A stretch of DNA of 64,000 nucleotides, taken from assembly GCA_015956445.1 (NCBI GenBank), contig WIUZ02000002.1:2418001-2482000 (forward strand), written 5' to 3'. Every line of letters begins with the position of its first letter. The first letter of the stretch is position 1. The notes under the pieces were generated by a model. The model made no database searches. It was not told the DNA's origin and worked only from the letters and a program-made list of their open reading frames with translations. This DNA is from Thelephora terrestris (lineage: Eukaryota; Basidiomycota; Agaricomycetes; Thelephorales; Thelephoraceae). The translations under genes were made by a program, and so were the position numbers. Of the stretch, positions 1 through 10,340 are shown piece by piece.

Positions 1-300
1 CGAATGAGCTTGTGGGGTACCTCCACTCCGGGTCGCGCAGGTATCGGTCAAACAAATGTTGTGACTCTTGGACTGTATCAGATTCGTACGACTGGAGGGA
101 ATCAGGGCTGTTGGGTGGTAGATCACTGTATGTAGCGGCTGGGGTCCAAGCCTGCTGGAACAAAGAAACAGAAGGTTATGAGGAACATCTTCTGGTCACG
201 ATGAAGCCTGTTCCGACTCATTTTCCCACGAGTAAAATTTGCGTGGGTCCTCTGGCACGGTGATCGAAATTCTGATATAGGCAAGGTAGGAAACATAACT
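1..300 (-). pseudogene. Fragment of a repeated gene family, copy 1
   Basis: Read on the minus strand, about 30-180 resembles the pieces at 1702-1971 and 8961-9523. The shared order is a motif around WYPP, then a DPVQEL-like stretch, then a LEW-like end. A second stretch at 255-300 resembles 9385-9420. No long open frame joins these pieces and the left end runs off the window. I do not recognise the family. It looks like a decayed, partial member. Confidence 0.4.
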
Positions 301-1420
301 TGTGTAAGTTGAAAGAGCAGAGTACGCCTTTTCGGGCGTTAAACTACTCTTACAGCACGCAGACACCTACATAATACATCTCTCTAAACAACTAGAATAC
401 CACGCACGTGCCGGGGCTAGACCCTACGGCCACTGCGCTCCAGAGAACCTTCTGCCACCGAAATCCGCTCGATAGAGAATTCGGGTTGCCACGAGGCCTG
501 TGAAGCGCGAACCATCCGCGTCAGAAACACATCCTCCAGTGACACGTCTCCCCAGCCACAACTAGGGTGGACAGCATCGTGACCGTTCGCCTTCTCTCTC
601 TGACATGATTACATGAGACGGAAGAGGGTTCGGACCGAAATGTTCCAGGAACTCACCGCTATAAACTTCCTTATGGACTTCGCCACTTCGGATGCCAATT
701 TGGCCCTTGTAACTGGTTGACGATTTGCGGCGGAGGTCACCGTGTGGACCTGCGATGCATGTGAGATCGACGAGAGTAATCCCAATTTCGTGACTCTTGC
801 CTTTGATTTCCAGGGTGAACACCCAACGAACTGAGAAGAAGATCAGGGCTATTGGCGCACATTGAGCAAGCGTCTTACGTGTAATCTGAGGAGAATCTGA
901 AGGCGGCCACCGTCTCCGAACGAAAATGTATCGTGCCGGCCTTCGAAACCTGTCCAGCTGCCTTCCAATGCATCGGAAAGGCGCACTCCCTCCTCGCCGT
1001 TGACGACGAACTCGATGACCTTGGAACCCGTGGGCTGCTCCTGGCGTCGGGCGGATTCGTATGGCTCTTGGGGGACCGGATCACGAGTAATTGGCGGTCG
1101 GCGAGTGTGCGCCTGCTCCTGTACTTCTGTCGGTGTTTCGCCCCCACTTAGGTAATCTAACTGAGCTCTCTGCGATGAGATCTCTTGATAAGACGAACAG
1201 TCGTACTAGAATGCGTCTCGTTAGCGCTTCAAGGGACGTGCAGTGCCTCGAGACGTAACAACCTGGGGTCGGCCCGAGAGAGTCCCTGTAATGCCTGGGC
1301 CGCTAGCAACAAGCAAAGCATGCTCCTGTGATGTTTGTCTCAGTGGTGCGAGTAAATAGGTAGTCGCCGCACTCACCGCTGGGATCGTGTACCAGGTATT
1401 TGGCACGGCATAAGTATCGG
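301..1420. other. No supportable gene
   Basis: Short open frames occur on both strands, but none shows a recognisable domain, convincing splice sites or a paralogue elsewhere in the window. I see nothing annotatable here. Confidence 0.5.
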
Positions 1421-1624
1421 CATCAGGAAATTTACAAATGTGCTGATCATGCTGAAACCAGCACGTTAAGCGGGTTTTAGCACGTAAAGCATGTCAAGCA
1501 TGCTGTAAATACAGCACAAGCGGGTTTTTCCAAGCACGTCAAGCACATTTTAGCACTGATTTTATTACATTTTCAGCACAATTAAGCATACAGCACGATC
1601 AGCACATAAGTAAATTTCCCGATG
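1421..1624. repeat. MITE-like inverted-repeat element, about 204 bp
   Basis: The ends 1421-1454 and 1591-1624 are inverted copies differing at about 4 of 34 positions. They begin CATCRGGAAATTTAC and are followed by ATGTGCTGATC. The interior is full of AGCACG/CAAGCAC motifs in both orientations. This is the architecture of a small non-autonomous DNA transposon. I could not fix a target-site duplication, so the class is unknown. Confidence 0.65.
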
Positions 1625-1701
1625 GGCGGGGTTGTACAAAGCGGTTGTGTATTGAGTGGGGAGTGCACCAGGAGAATGATACGAAAGTGGTTGGTAAGGT
1701 G

Positions 1702-1971
1702 TCATTGCACATGGATATTGGGTGAATAATCAACGTAATCCCTGAATGAAGTCGGCTTCACGCGGCTGGAGAAGACTGGGGCCGTCGTGCGCGGGGCATC
1801 TCCACTCCAGGTCGAGTAGGTATTGGTTGCAGAGTCGACATAGCTCCTGGACGGGGTCGATTGTACGCGACTGAAGCGAATCAGAACCATCGGGCGGGGA
1901 ATACCAATGCATGTAGGAGTTGCAGTCCATGACCACCGAAACAGTGGAACAGAAAGCTGAGGGGAGAACAT
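1702..1971 (-). pseudogene. Fragment of a repeated gene family, copy 2
   Basis: The minus strand at 1730-1936 is open for about 68 codons, with a MHWYSPPDG motif, then DPVQELC and YLLDLEW. The same order of motifs recurs at 1-300 and at 9060-9200. No start, stop or exon structure can be defended. It is most likely a truncated member of an unrecognised family that was scattered locally by duplication. Confidence 0.4.
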
Positions 1972-2029
1972 GGTCTTGAATATCGAGCTTTCTTATACTA
2001 TTACTAGAGCGGGGTCGATGATAGCGTCA

Positions 2030-2259
2030 CAAACTTCGAGCGCTGAAGAAAAGTACCCATTATATGATATCGCTCGCGCTCACTGCCAACGCCAATCCCA
2101 TATCTGAGTCCGGTGGCGTGGAACATGCACTGTACGTATACAAAACTTCGAGCGCTGGGGAAAAGTACCCAATTACATGCCAATATTGCTCGTGCTTGGC
2201 ACCGCCAACGTCTCATATCTGGGTCCGGTGGCGTGGAACCTACCGTATCAATGTACACA
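2030..2259. repeat. Imperfect tandem duplication, two units of about 112 bp
   Basis: The unit starting AAACTTCGAGCGCTG at about 2031 recurs at about 2143. Both units go on through AAAAGTACCCA, then GCTCGYGCT, and end at GGTGGCGTGGAAC. They differ by scattered substitutions and small indels, so the duplication is not recent. No coding function is evident. Confidence 0.7.
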
Positions 2260-3034
2260 CCGTCCTTCGTTGATTGGCGCTCGTGCACAGCCCAGTAGAG
2301 ACTATCTGTTACGATTTTTTTGAGACCGTCGAAAACAAATGGGATTCAATGAAAATACATGTGACCTGGTTATTTGGGTAACCTCAGCAAAGGTGACTAC
2401 TGCAAATTGAAACAGTCCAATTTCTTGCTACGAAGAACGGAAACATAGTAAAAAGTTTGGGGTATCACCCGCCGTGTGTTTTGTAGCGATCTATACAACC
2501 CCCACACAGAATATATGCAATGCAAGGCAACAGTGGACGGCAGGGGAGGGAAACTTGGGCCTTCCGAGAAAGGAAACCACGCGTGGGTGAAATACCTATA
2601 GCTAAACCTGACCGATTTTAAAAGAGAACCCCCCCCCCCCAAAAAAAAAAATCAAAAATCAAAATCAAACAGAGTCAATATCTCGCGAGTTTTTCCCTCT
2701 TCTTTGGTGTGTATACGTAGTAGGTTTTGAGAATGTGGACATGGTGGACATCAAGGAAGATGATAGTGGGAGTCCCTTGAAGAAGTTTGCGGAGGTAATA
2801 GGGAAATCCAATCTTGGGTAGAGTTGGCCACGCGATTTGGGCGATGAAATGGCAACATAAACGGTGTATTGTATACTGGTTTGGAACGAACGTTCAACAT
2901 AGGGTGACTCTACGCTGGGTACGATCGGCTGCTGCGGCTAGCCTGATCCAAAACTCCGTCTCCGGTACGGTTGGCGAGCAGGGTCAGGCCTATTTTGATG
3001 GCAGGTATCACGGGGTCCTGGGACCCAGTGACAG
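2260..3034. other. Intergenic; homopolymer run
   Basis: No supportable gene. A poly(C) run followed directly by poly(A) lies at about 2630-2651. The rest has only short frames without recognisable content. It ends at the proposed left boundary of the helicase/DUF6589 element. Confidence 0.5.
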
Positions 3035-3053
3035 AGGATCCTAGTAGTCTTGA

Positions 3054-3201
3054 TACAAGCCGTTTGGGAGCAATCTCTCTGCGAGACTCTGCGGCCTCAT
3101 GAAGTAATCGGTCGGAGTTGAATTATTTGATTCGATCATTGAAAATCGGCATTTCGGATCTCATGTGGGGCTGCAGAGAGTTGCTCCCAAACGTCTTGTG
3201 A
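3054..3201. repeat. Inverted repeat (potential hairpin) at the left end, upstream of the helicase
   Basis: CGTTTGGGAGCAA at 3061 is followed by TCTCTCTGC. The complementary arm ends at 3193, with CACAAG-like extensions outside both arms. Arms are about 28-30 nt and nearly perfect, separated by about 90 nt. It lies inside the proposed left terminus and 140 bp before the helicase start. It could be a subterminal transposase-binding or hairpin structure. Confidence 0.65.
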
Positions 3202-3339
3202 ACTCTGTATAGGGGATGGGAGATCACAGTCACACTGGGTGATGTGTTACTGATGGACGAAACCACAGTAACGGCGCTTATGTATTTATTATTTATCTTT
3301 GTTTGTACACTATTACTGGTATCCCCATTTGCACTTTGA

Positions 3340-5923
3340 ATGAGTCGGAACCGGGATCCGGCCATGCACCCAAATCCATTTACAATCCTGGAGGAAGCGC
3401 GCAAATCAAGGAAGGAATACAACTCACACGCAACCAGGGAGGCTCTCACCAACGCCGTAAAACTTGCATTCAATCAAAATACACCCCGCGATTTTCAGCT
3501 TGACATGGCAGAGGCTTTAATCCTCGGCCTTGATGCTACAGTCGTTGCAGGAATGGGGTCTGGCAAGACACTCCCATGGGCTATGCCACTGCTCCTAGGT
3601 GAATATAGCAGCCACAGCTGCATAGTCATCTCACCACTTAAGGCCTTGCAAGCGGATCATGTGAGTTCTCAAAAAATCCGGTGAATGCCCCAACATGTCA
3701 ACTTGTACTAGGCAAAGTTCTTCTCAGCACTCGGACTCGCTGCAACTGCCGTCAACAGTGATACATGGAATGACCCAGTGGTGAAACGTGTAAGCAAGAC
3801 CACCCAATAACATTGTCCCACTAACAATGTTCACAGAACGTCATTGAGAGCAAGTACAGAATCCTCCTTGTGTCACCGGAAATGTGTTTCCGGAGTCCAG
3901 AGTTCTCAGAGCTCTTGCGGAACCCTACATGGGCCAAACAATTTATGTATGTCGTCATTGATGAATGCCATTGTGTCACACAGTGGGGCAAGACATTTCG
4001 GACGACGTACTCAAGCACAGACAAATTACGCTCATTTGTCGCGCCCAGTATCCCATTCCTCATAACATCAGCCACTCTTCCCCCTGCATCTTTCACCGAG
4101 ATTTGTCAACTGCTTGAAATTTCGACCAGCAGTGCATTCCACCTAAATCTAGGGAATGACCGGTCAAATCTCATGCCAATCCTCTGGCCGATGAAAGGTG
4201 CTGCGAAGGACCTCAATTCCCTAAATTTCATTGTCTCTGGGAAAGGCGACTTACCACGGGTTGTTGTGTATGTGAACAAAAAGGACCTTGCACGGATCGG
4301 GTGCGAACACCTTCGAGCCAAAGTTGCACCTGACCAGAGGGACCAAATCGACTTCCTTCATGCGAGTCGTTCAAAGTGGCCACAGAAAAGGATCCTTGAA
4401 CTCTTCCAGAAGGGAGATATAAACATCCTCTTCGCAACTGAGGTTGTGGGGATGGTATGTGAACTGATTGAACTTGTGTGTATAATTAATGACATGTTAC
4501 ACAGGGTACGGATCTCAAAAATGTCACCTTAGTTGTCCAATTCATGGTCCCTGACACACTGTCTGTCTGGATGCAGAGGGCTGGCCGCGCTGGGAGGTCG
4601 GGGTCACCATCTGCTGCAGTCCTCCTCTACGAACCCTCGGTAATTCAAAAGGTGAAGGGTAAATTGGCCGATGAGAGTGATGGTGAAGACGAAGACGGCG
4701 GGGATCTTGAGGAGCGGCTACATGAGGGCGATGATTTCCGGAAGAAGAACGTTGAGAGCAGCCTTCGATCATATGTGTTGACGGAGCAGTGCCGGCGCGT
4801 CGTGACTGATGCATACTTTGGCACACCAGCACGGAATATAGAAGGTATGATCAGTTTCAAGAAAAGTATGCTAACGAGATACTCAACGATGGTGAATTTT
4901 GCAGCGTACACCATCCCATGCTGTGATAACTGCATGAGGGGAGAGAATCCAGATAGCGAGTTCTCTGAAGTGACAGATTTCCTCGAGTTCATGTTTCCCT
5001 CCCTTGAAATCAACGAGCCAACACCTCTGGACACCACGACCAACCCCACCAGCATTGCTAAAGCCATTGGTCCACGGCGCAAGGAACGACGAGCGGCATG
5101 TCGTGACTTCCTAACCAAGTGGCGTGAAGCCTGCTGGCTTAAAAACCATGGCGACGAAGTCTGGGGCCCAGAGGTCCTTCTCTCAGACAAATCTCTCACG
5201 AAACTGGTGGCAACTGCATCCCTACAAACAAAAGAAGATATCAGAGATGAGGTTGAGGGATGGTGGTTCTGGGAAAGGTACGCTCAAGAAGTCCTCGATG
5301 GGCTGAAGGCAATTGATGCACGTTTTGAAGCAGCAAAGGCAGCGAAGGAGGCAGACCGTTTGGAGCTGCAACGAACCGAGAGAGAGAGGCGCGCAGCCAT
5401 CGCATCTGCAGAGAGGCAGCGTGCGTTGGACGAGAAAGAAAGTAAGAGGCTCTTGAAGGAGGAGGTAAAACGTCAGAAGGAAGAGGTAAAGCGCCAGAAG
5501 GACGAGGCAAAGCGTCAAAAGGAAGAGTTGAGACGGCAAAAGAAGGAGCAAAAGGAGGAGGCAAAACGTCACAAGGAGGAGCTGAAACGGAAGAGAGAAG
5601 AGTTGAAACGGGAGAGGGAGGAGTTGAAACAACAGAGCGAGTGTCTGAGGGAGGCAGAGGTAGAGTGCCAACACAACGACAAACGACAGCGCACAGGTTA
5701 CTCTTCGTTCATCCCTATCCCCTCAACTGCACTCCCGGCCACTCTCCTACAACCCAATCCCCCCATCCGCCCCCGGCCACGTCCAACTGGGCGTCTACCT
5801 CCCAACGCCAGCAATGAAAACCTCAATCCTTCCTCAGAACCCATCAGAACCCATCCCATTTCCCCTTTATTTCTACCGCTTACAGGGTCCTACTCCCCCG
5901 AGATGCAAGCGCAGTTTATGTAA
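3340..5923 (+). CDS. RecQ-family ATP-dependent DNA helicase
   Basis: Four exons (3340-3660, 3712-3789, 3837-4454, 4505-5923) give an uninterrupted protein of about 811 residues. The introns are 47-51 nt with GT..AG ends. Helicase motifs appear in order: Walker A GMGSGKT (71-77), Ia SPLKALQADH (near 98), DECH box followed by CVTQWG (175-184), SAT (211-213), FATEVVGMGTD (near 334) and motif VI QRAGRAGR (363-370). A RecQ zinc-binding pattern follows: CRR near 435 and CCDNC at 478-482. The last third holds a very charged coiled coil of KRQKEE-type heptads (roughly 608-735) and a Pro-rich tail. I see no HRDC domain. Such proteins unwind DNA 3'-5'. The gene converges on the DUF6589 gene 223 bp away. 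All key residues are present, so it is probably active. Confidence 0.9.
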
Positions 5924-6146
5924 CCACCACATAGTGTCCCTTATCCCGGCTATCTGACATTTCCAGTAACAACCAATACCCAAGCTGGCACTGGTGGAAC
6001 GGAACGCGCAGGCTTCTCCACAGCAGCAAATCCAAGCAAAGATTCGCCCGGTATGTTAACCTTCTAATGTGAGTGGCTTTTGTAAAATTCGCATCCACAA
6101 GTTGGTTGACACCCCCAAGAATCTACTAGATCTACATATAATTCTT
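5924..6146. other. Spacer between convergent genes
   Basis: 223 bp between the helicase stop and the DUF6589 stop. No open frame with support is seen. It must hold both 3' ends. Confidence 0.6.
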
Positions 6147-8701
6147 CTAATCAAGCGTGTCATCGTTATCGCCCTCCCACATCTCCTTGTCTGAAACATC
6201 TCGCTTTCGACGCGCCTGCCAATTGGGTATCGGCTTCCCGGAATTGACAGCCTTCGAACCCTCGTGAATATAATCTGTGTACTTCAAGTTTTCGCTCAGC
6301 TTCCGCCCCGGCACCCGGCGATGTAATTTTGCTGCTGTATAGGTCCTTTCAAGACGCTTGATGTCATCCTGGTAGTCCGGGTGAGTATGTTTTTGATACC
6401 GCGAGTAGGAGTTCCATTCGTGCTCGAAATGGTCCTTGAGTTTGCGGAATGATGGAATCGCTGCAGATATCTTCGCAATATACCCCCCAGTGATACCAGG
6501 TCCAAACGAAGCGAAGGTGTGCTGCGGATTCTTTAGTTGCTGGTACGAGTCATGCCGCTCCTGCGCCAAATCAATCGGGCAGAACCCATTTTGGTGCCCT
6601 GTAAAGTTAACCAGCCAACAATACCTGCGCACATAATCCCTGGATCCACTGTTTTAGCCGTCGACAAAATGATGGACGAACGCGCATACCTCACTTCTTC
6701 GGTCCACTCGCGATGGAGTCCTTGCAGGAGCTCAAGGACTTCGACAACATACTTGTTGTTGCCGCCACCAATGAACCGGAACAATAATCGAGGCAACATG
6801 TCCTCCATCCTCCCCACATCTCCTACTTTGATCGCCTCATCCAACTCGAAGTAATCCAAGAGGTCCCGATTGAAGCGAATTGTGATGGACAAGAGTTCGT
6901 CGGCGTCGGCGTCCTCATCGGCTTCCGAGTTTCCGAGTTTTACCGTGGCGCCTGTCGAGCCGTATGATTCCCAGATCTCGACCGCAAGGTCATGCAGCTC
7001 AGCTGGCTGCTTCCTCTGCAATTCCTCCAGGTTTTCTACCCCAGCCACCTGTTTCCATACGTCTCGAAAGCGCGCCGCTCCAACGACGAACAAGGCTCCC
7101 TCGAAGGTGTGATGGAATGTGCCTTGTGTCGACGTTGAGTGTAACCCTTTTCTTTGCAGGATGTCAAACGCGTGCGAAAACCCGAGGGCAGCTTTCGGAC
7201 CATAATATTGTGCATGCAATGAGTTTGCGAAGGCCATCTGTAGGTGGAACCAGCCAAACATGGGGACCATCCACGCCATTCGTTCGAAAGTGTTCCAATC
7301 GTGCAAACGTAGGTTTTGCAACCCACGCAACCTTGACACAGTGAGCTGATCTCCAACCCAGACTACAACGCGTTCCTGCCCGACTCGTTTCAGTTCTTCG
7401 GTGCTGCTGAACCCAATACACTTCAACATTGCTGCAACAATTTCGTCGTTTCCCTCGTAAGTTGACTCGTCGATATGGGCCGTTGGAAGCATATATTGAG
7501 TTGTCTTGTGCGCGTCACCCCATTGCAGCTGATTTACAGGAGGCGGAGGTTGCAATATTTCGCTGTCACGGTACTTGTAGTGGCTGAGGTCGAACTCTGG
7601 CGCCTCAAGAAGGAACCGGAGGATCCAATGAATAAATCGAGGTTTCGTCCGTAGATTTGCATCGGAGTTGACTGTGAGTACCGTTCCTCCATCAATTGGT
7701 CGTTCCCTTCCTGCTCTACAACTCTCCCGAAACGTGGCGGCGTCGAGCGTCATCCCCACAGTTTGAGGGAATGTATAGAGAGTGGTTGCCGTCCCATTGT
7801 CGAAATGGCTCTGTCGGGTAGCAGACGGTTCATAAACGCGGAACGGGATGTTCACGTTGTCATGGGAGAGGATGAAGAGCCTCGTTTGAACGTCCAGTGT
7901 GTACTTCTGTTGTGCTGATTGCACGAGGTGGTCGATTCCTGTGAACGCCCACTTCTGGCTCGTTGTCACTCCAAGGCTGGAAAGTGTGTCGAATGCCCTT
8001 GTAGCTAACCCGCATCCTTTTAGGTATAGAGAAAGGAATTTCTGGAAGATATTCGCTCTCCGGTTCCGGCAGAATGCCAGCTGGGAGATCACAAAGGAGA
8101 CGATCTGCATGCCTAATGTAAGGTGTTTCTTCTTCATAGCTCCACTGTTTCTCACCTTCTGAGGGTTGTGTGGATGCTTATTCCTCGATTTCCCCTTTCT
8201 GGTTGTGGAAGAATCAAGGATCTCCCACAGCGTCCCAGCCGCTGGCTTGATCCTGTTGAGCATCTCCTGCTGCGTGATACTGAGCAACATCTCCTCCCCA
8301 AGATCGTCGTCCACCGCGGTAAGCTCAGAGACCACAGAGTCCATCTCGGTATCGACTGCTGCTTTGATGATTGACAGCGCGTGACTCTTCAAGACCGAAC
8401 TTGCTCGGCGGGATCTTTTTTGCAATCGCTCAAGGATCTGCGGTAATTCGCAGGAGTTCACCAGGGCGCTTCGTTCCCTCTTTCCTTTCATGTGAACCAG
8501 CAAATTCTCGTTCCCCCAGCACACTGCATCAAGGAATATCGGGAGATCAAGGCCGACGGTTTCGATGTGGTCGAGGATGGATCCGACCCGAATCGCGATG
8601 GCTTTTGAGTCCCCAGCTGCTACCCGAAACCTTGCTGTATGCTCCCTTATCTTGTGACCCACTTCCGGTTGGTTTTCTGTGGTTTCTTCTATGTCATCCA
8701 T
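6147..8701 (-). CDS. DUF6589 domain-containing protein, possible transposase
   Basis: Two exons (8701-6690 and 6624-6147) around a 65-nt intron give 829 residues with no internal stop. The ATG at 8701 starts MDDIEE; the frame is open further upstream, but without another ATG I would prefer. I recognise the fungal DUF6589 family from the SHDNVNIPFR block (about residue 280), the VVWVGDQLTVSRLRGL block (about 450), the GWFHLQMAFANSLH block after it, and the C-terminal WLVNFTG...PIDLAQE block restored by the intron. The family has no established function. The two acidic blocks (DN, GDQ) could be part of an RNase H-like acidic triad, but that is my inference. It is convergent with the helicase and shares a TIR-like boundary with it. 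Base composition is like its neighbours. Confidence 0.85.
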
Positions 8702-8788
8702 TGTGTGCTGGCAAAGACGATCGATCCCATCAAAAAAGAATTCGAGCGATGATAAATAAAATGTTTTGGTAATATTTTGTGCGATCAA

Positions 8789-8806
8789 TGGGGGGTTAGG
8801 GTTAAC
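8789..8806. other. Telomere-like motif upstream of the DUF6589 gene
   Basis: The plus strand reads a G run, then TTAGGG, then TTAACC, about 90 bp upstream of the DUF6589 start. This is only about one and a half copies of the usual fungal telomere unit TTAGGG, so chance is quite possible. Confidence 0.4.
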
Positions 8807-8854
8807 CTTTTATGGACCTCGTGACTGTGACGTTGCCCTCCCTATACATAGTTC

Positions 8855-8927
8855 ACCAGACGTTCTAGGACTGATCGATGCAGCACCGGCAAGCATTTAA
8901 AACTCAGATTGTCCTAGATCGTCTGGT
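8855..8927. repeat. Inverted repeat at the right end, upstream of the DUF6589 gene
   Basis: ACCAGACGTTCTAGGAC (8855-8871) and its complement at 8911-8927 match at 16 of 17 positions, with a 39-nt loop. It mirrors the inverted repeat upstream of the helicase and lies just inside the proposed right terminus. Confidence 0.65.
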
Positions 8928-8960
8928 TCGAGACTAGGATCCTAGAGGATCACGCTGGAC

Positions 8961-9523
8961 TTAAGTTGAACAAGCCGCGATCACCCGTATGTTTTTGTCC
9001 CGCTCATCTGAAATTCTTGGACCCGTCCATGTGAAGGTTCTTTTTCTCGCCCAACAGAGGCTATTTTCTCCATTCCATGTCGAGTAGGTTTTGGAGATTT
9101 GGTGTGGCTCTTGGACAGGGTCGAATGTGTGTGACTGGAGAATCATGACCATTGGGCGGAGGGTACCAATTTTTGCAGGGGTTGGGGTCCATGACCACTC
9201 GAACAATGCAACGGAATGGCTGAACTTGGGCTGAACTCTCTCTTAATTATATCAGACGCTCTCCGTATGGGTGTGGGTCTTTCCCATTTTGTGGCTGTAT
9301 TGTACTTTGGAGTCGAGTTAGGCCGCATTGCCTCAGCCACCGTTTGGCCGGGAAGCGAAAGAATTCCAAACGAGGAGTGGGCCTGAAAATCCTGATATGG
9401 CGGGTCGGAAACGTTCTCTAAATAATCCCAAGATTCCACAGATGTCCACATGCTTGGGTTCGTGTCACCCAAGCGTTGGCATAAGAGCCAACGCAACATC
9501 TTACTCAAAGCATACATCAGCAC
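8961..9523 (-). pseudogene. Fragment of a repeated gene family, copy 3
   Basis: Minus-strand frames carry the same motif order as copies 1 and 2 (a WTPTP...G start, DPVQEP, then TYSTWNGE). Further upstream is a stretch including SDPPYQDFQ that resembles 255-300. The frames are broken, so this is not a working gene. It begins about 15 bp outside the proposed right end of the helicase/DUF6589 element, so that element may have landed in or beside this family member. Confidence 0.4.
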
Positions 9524-9644
9524 GACTGTTTCAGTAGCCAGGAAAGGTCCAGGAAATGTTCCCTAGCCCTGCATGGTACATGTTTGCGGCCGGTGAGAGT
9601 TCGGAGTAGACTGTCAGCGCTACGCTCCTTGCTCAGTGCACATG

Positions 9645-9830
9645 CACTGTGGGAAGTGAGGGTACTGATGAAAAAGACCTCCGTTCAAGCGTCGCGGGTA
9701 CTGATCAAATCAGTGCGTTCGCGCACTGGCGATCAATGGCTCTACGGAAGTGACAAAACTGAACTAATAAGTACCCGAAAAAGTGCGCAGGACACTGATC
9801 GTAATGTGGCGCAGGCAGTTATTCCAGAGA
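9645..9830. repeat. Left terminus and subterminal repeats of the CACTA candidate
   Basis: CACTGTGGGAA is followed by repeated GGTACTGAT motifs at about 9661 and 9698, and by GCACTGGCGATC near 9733. The same motifs recur inverted near the right end. Clustered short repeats of this kind are where CACTA transposases bind. Confidence 0.5.
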
Positions 9831-10340
9831 CAAATCATTGTCCCGGTGTCATGCCCTTCGGCACTTATCATTCAGTGTTAAATACACTTAGCCTGGGCAC
9901 TTCCATAAGGGCCAGAGACGTTCCGTTAATATTACAGTAGATAATACAAATAGACTAAAGAATGATCCTCAGTCGTCGTCGAGATCAGAGACGATAACAT
10001 CGCTCTCGTCTTCGTGCTTGTCAGGAACATGGTATTTTTAAACTTTTTATAACACGATCTTTCTTCGAACTCTTCTTATCACTTCTTATGTTTTGAATGC
10101 TTCACATTCCTTATCCTTCACACCAATCATTCAAAACACACAAACGCGCATACATTCACGGCAATACGAAACAACCTGGCTATACAAATGCTTCTACAAC
10201 GTCCTCAAAAGTCGACTCTATCTACGGCAGGCCTGAAGGTCACCAAGCGTCCATCTCGGAGATCGTAGTGCTGGCCCCTCCTCGCTAGGACCTCCCCGAA
10301 CATGGCGTCACCATCTTCGGCACTCAGCTGAACGACTAGT

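Larger units (their letters stand above)
3035..8945. mobile_element. Candidate new DNA transposon: RecQ helicase plus DUF6589
   Basis: The sequence AGGATCCTAG occurs at 3035-3044 and, in the same orientation, at 8936-8945, as a candidate target duplication. Just inside are inverted ends: 3046 onward reads AGTCTTGATACAAG and the complement from 8935 reads AGTCTCGAACCAGA. By eye about 21 of 31 positions match with one gap, including a shared CAATCT near the inner end. The left copy has one extra T (3045). Because AGGATCCTAG contains a palindrome, part of the repeat could be terminal sequence instead. Between the ends lie exactly two intact convergent genes, a helicase and a DUF6589 protein. Each gene has a long inverted repeat on its outer side. 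That this is one mobile unit is my inference. Confidence 0.55.

Noticed and set aside
5222-5674. Leu-rich minus-strand frame opposite the helicase tail
   Set aside because: It is the antisense of the charged coiled coil of the helicase (AAG/GAG codons read as CTT/CTC).
6625-6689. A frameshift in the DUF6589 gene
   Set aside because: A 65-nt intron with GTATGC donor and CGCAG acceptor joins the two frames and restores the conserved WLVNFTG block.
8905-8945. tRNA gene suggested by a GGTTCGAGAC motif
   Set aside because: No A-box upstream and no cloverleaf can be drawn; the bases form an inverted repeat with 8855-8871 instead.
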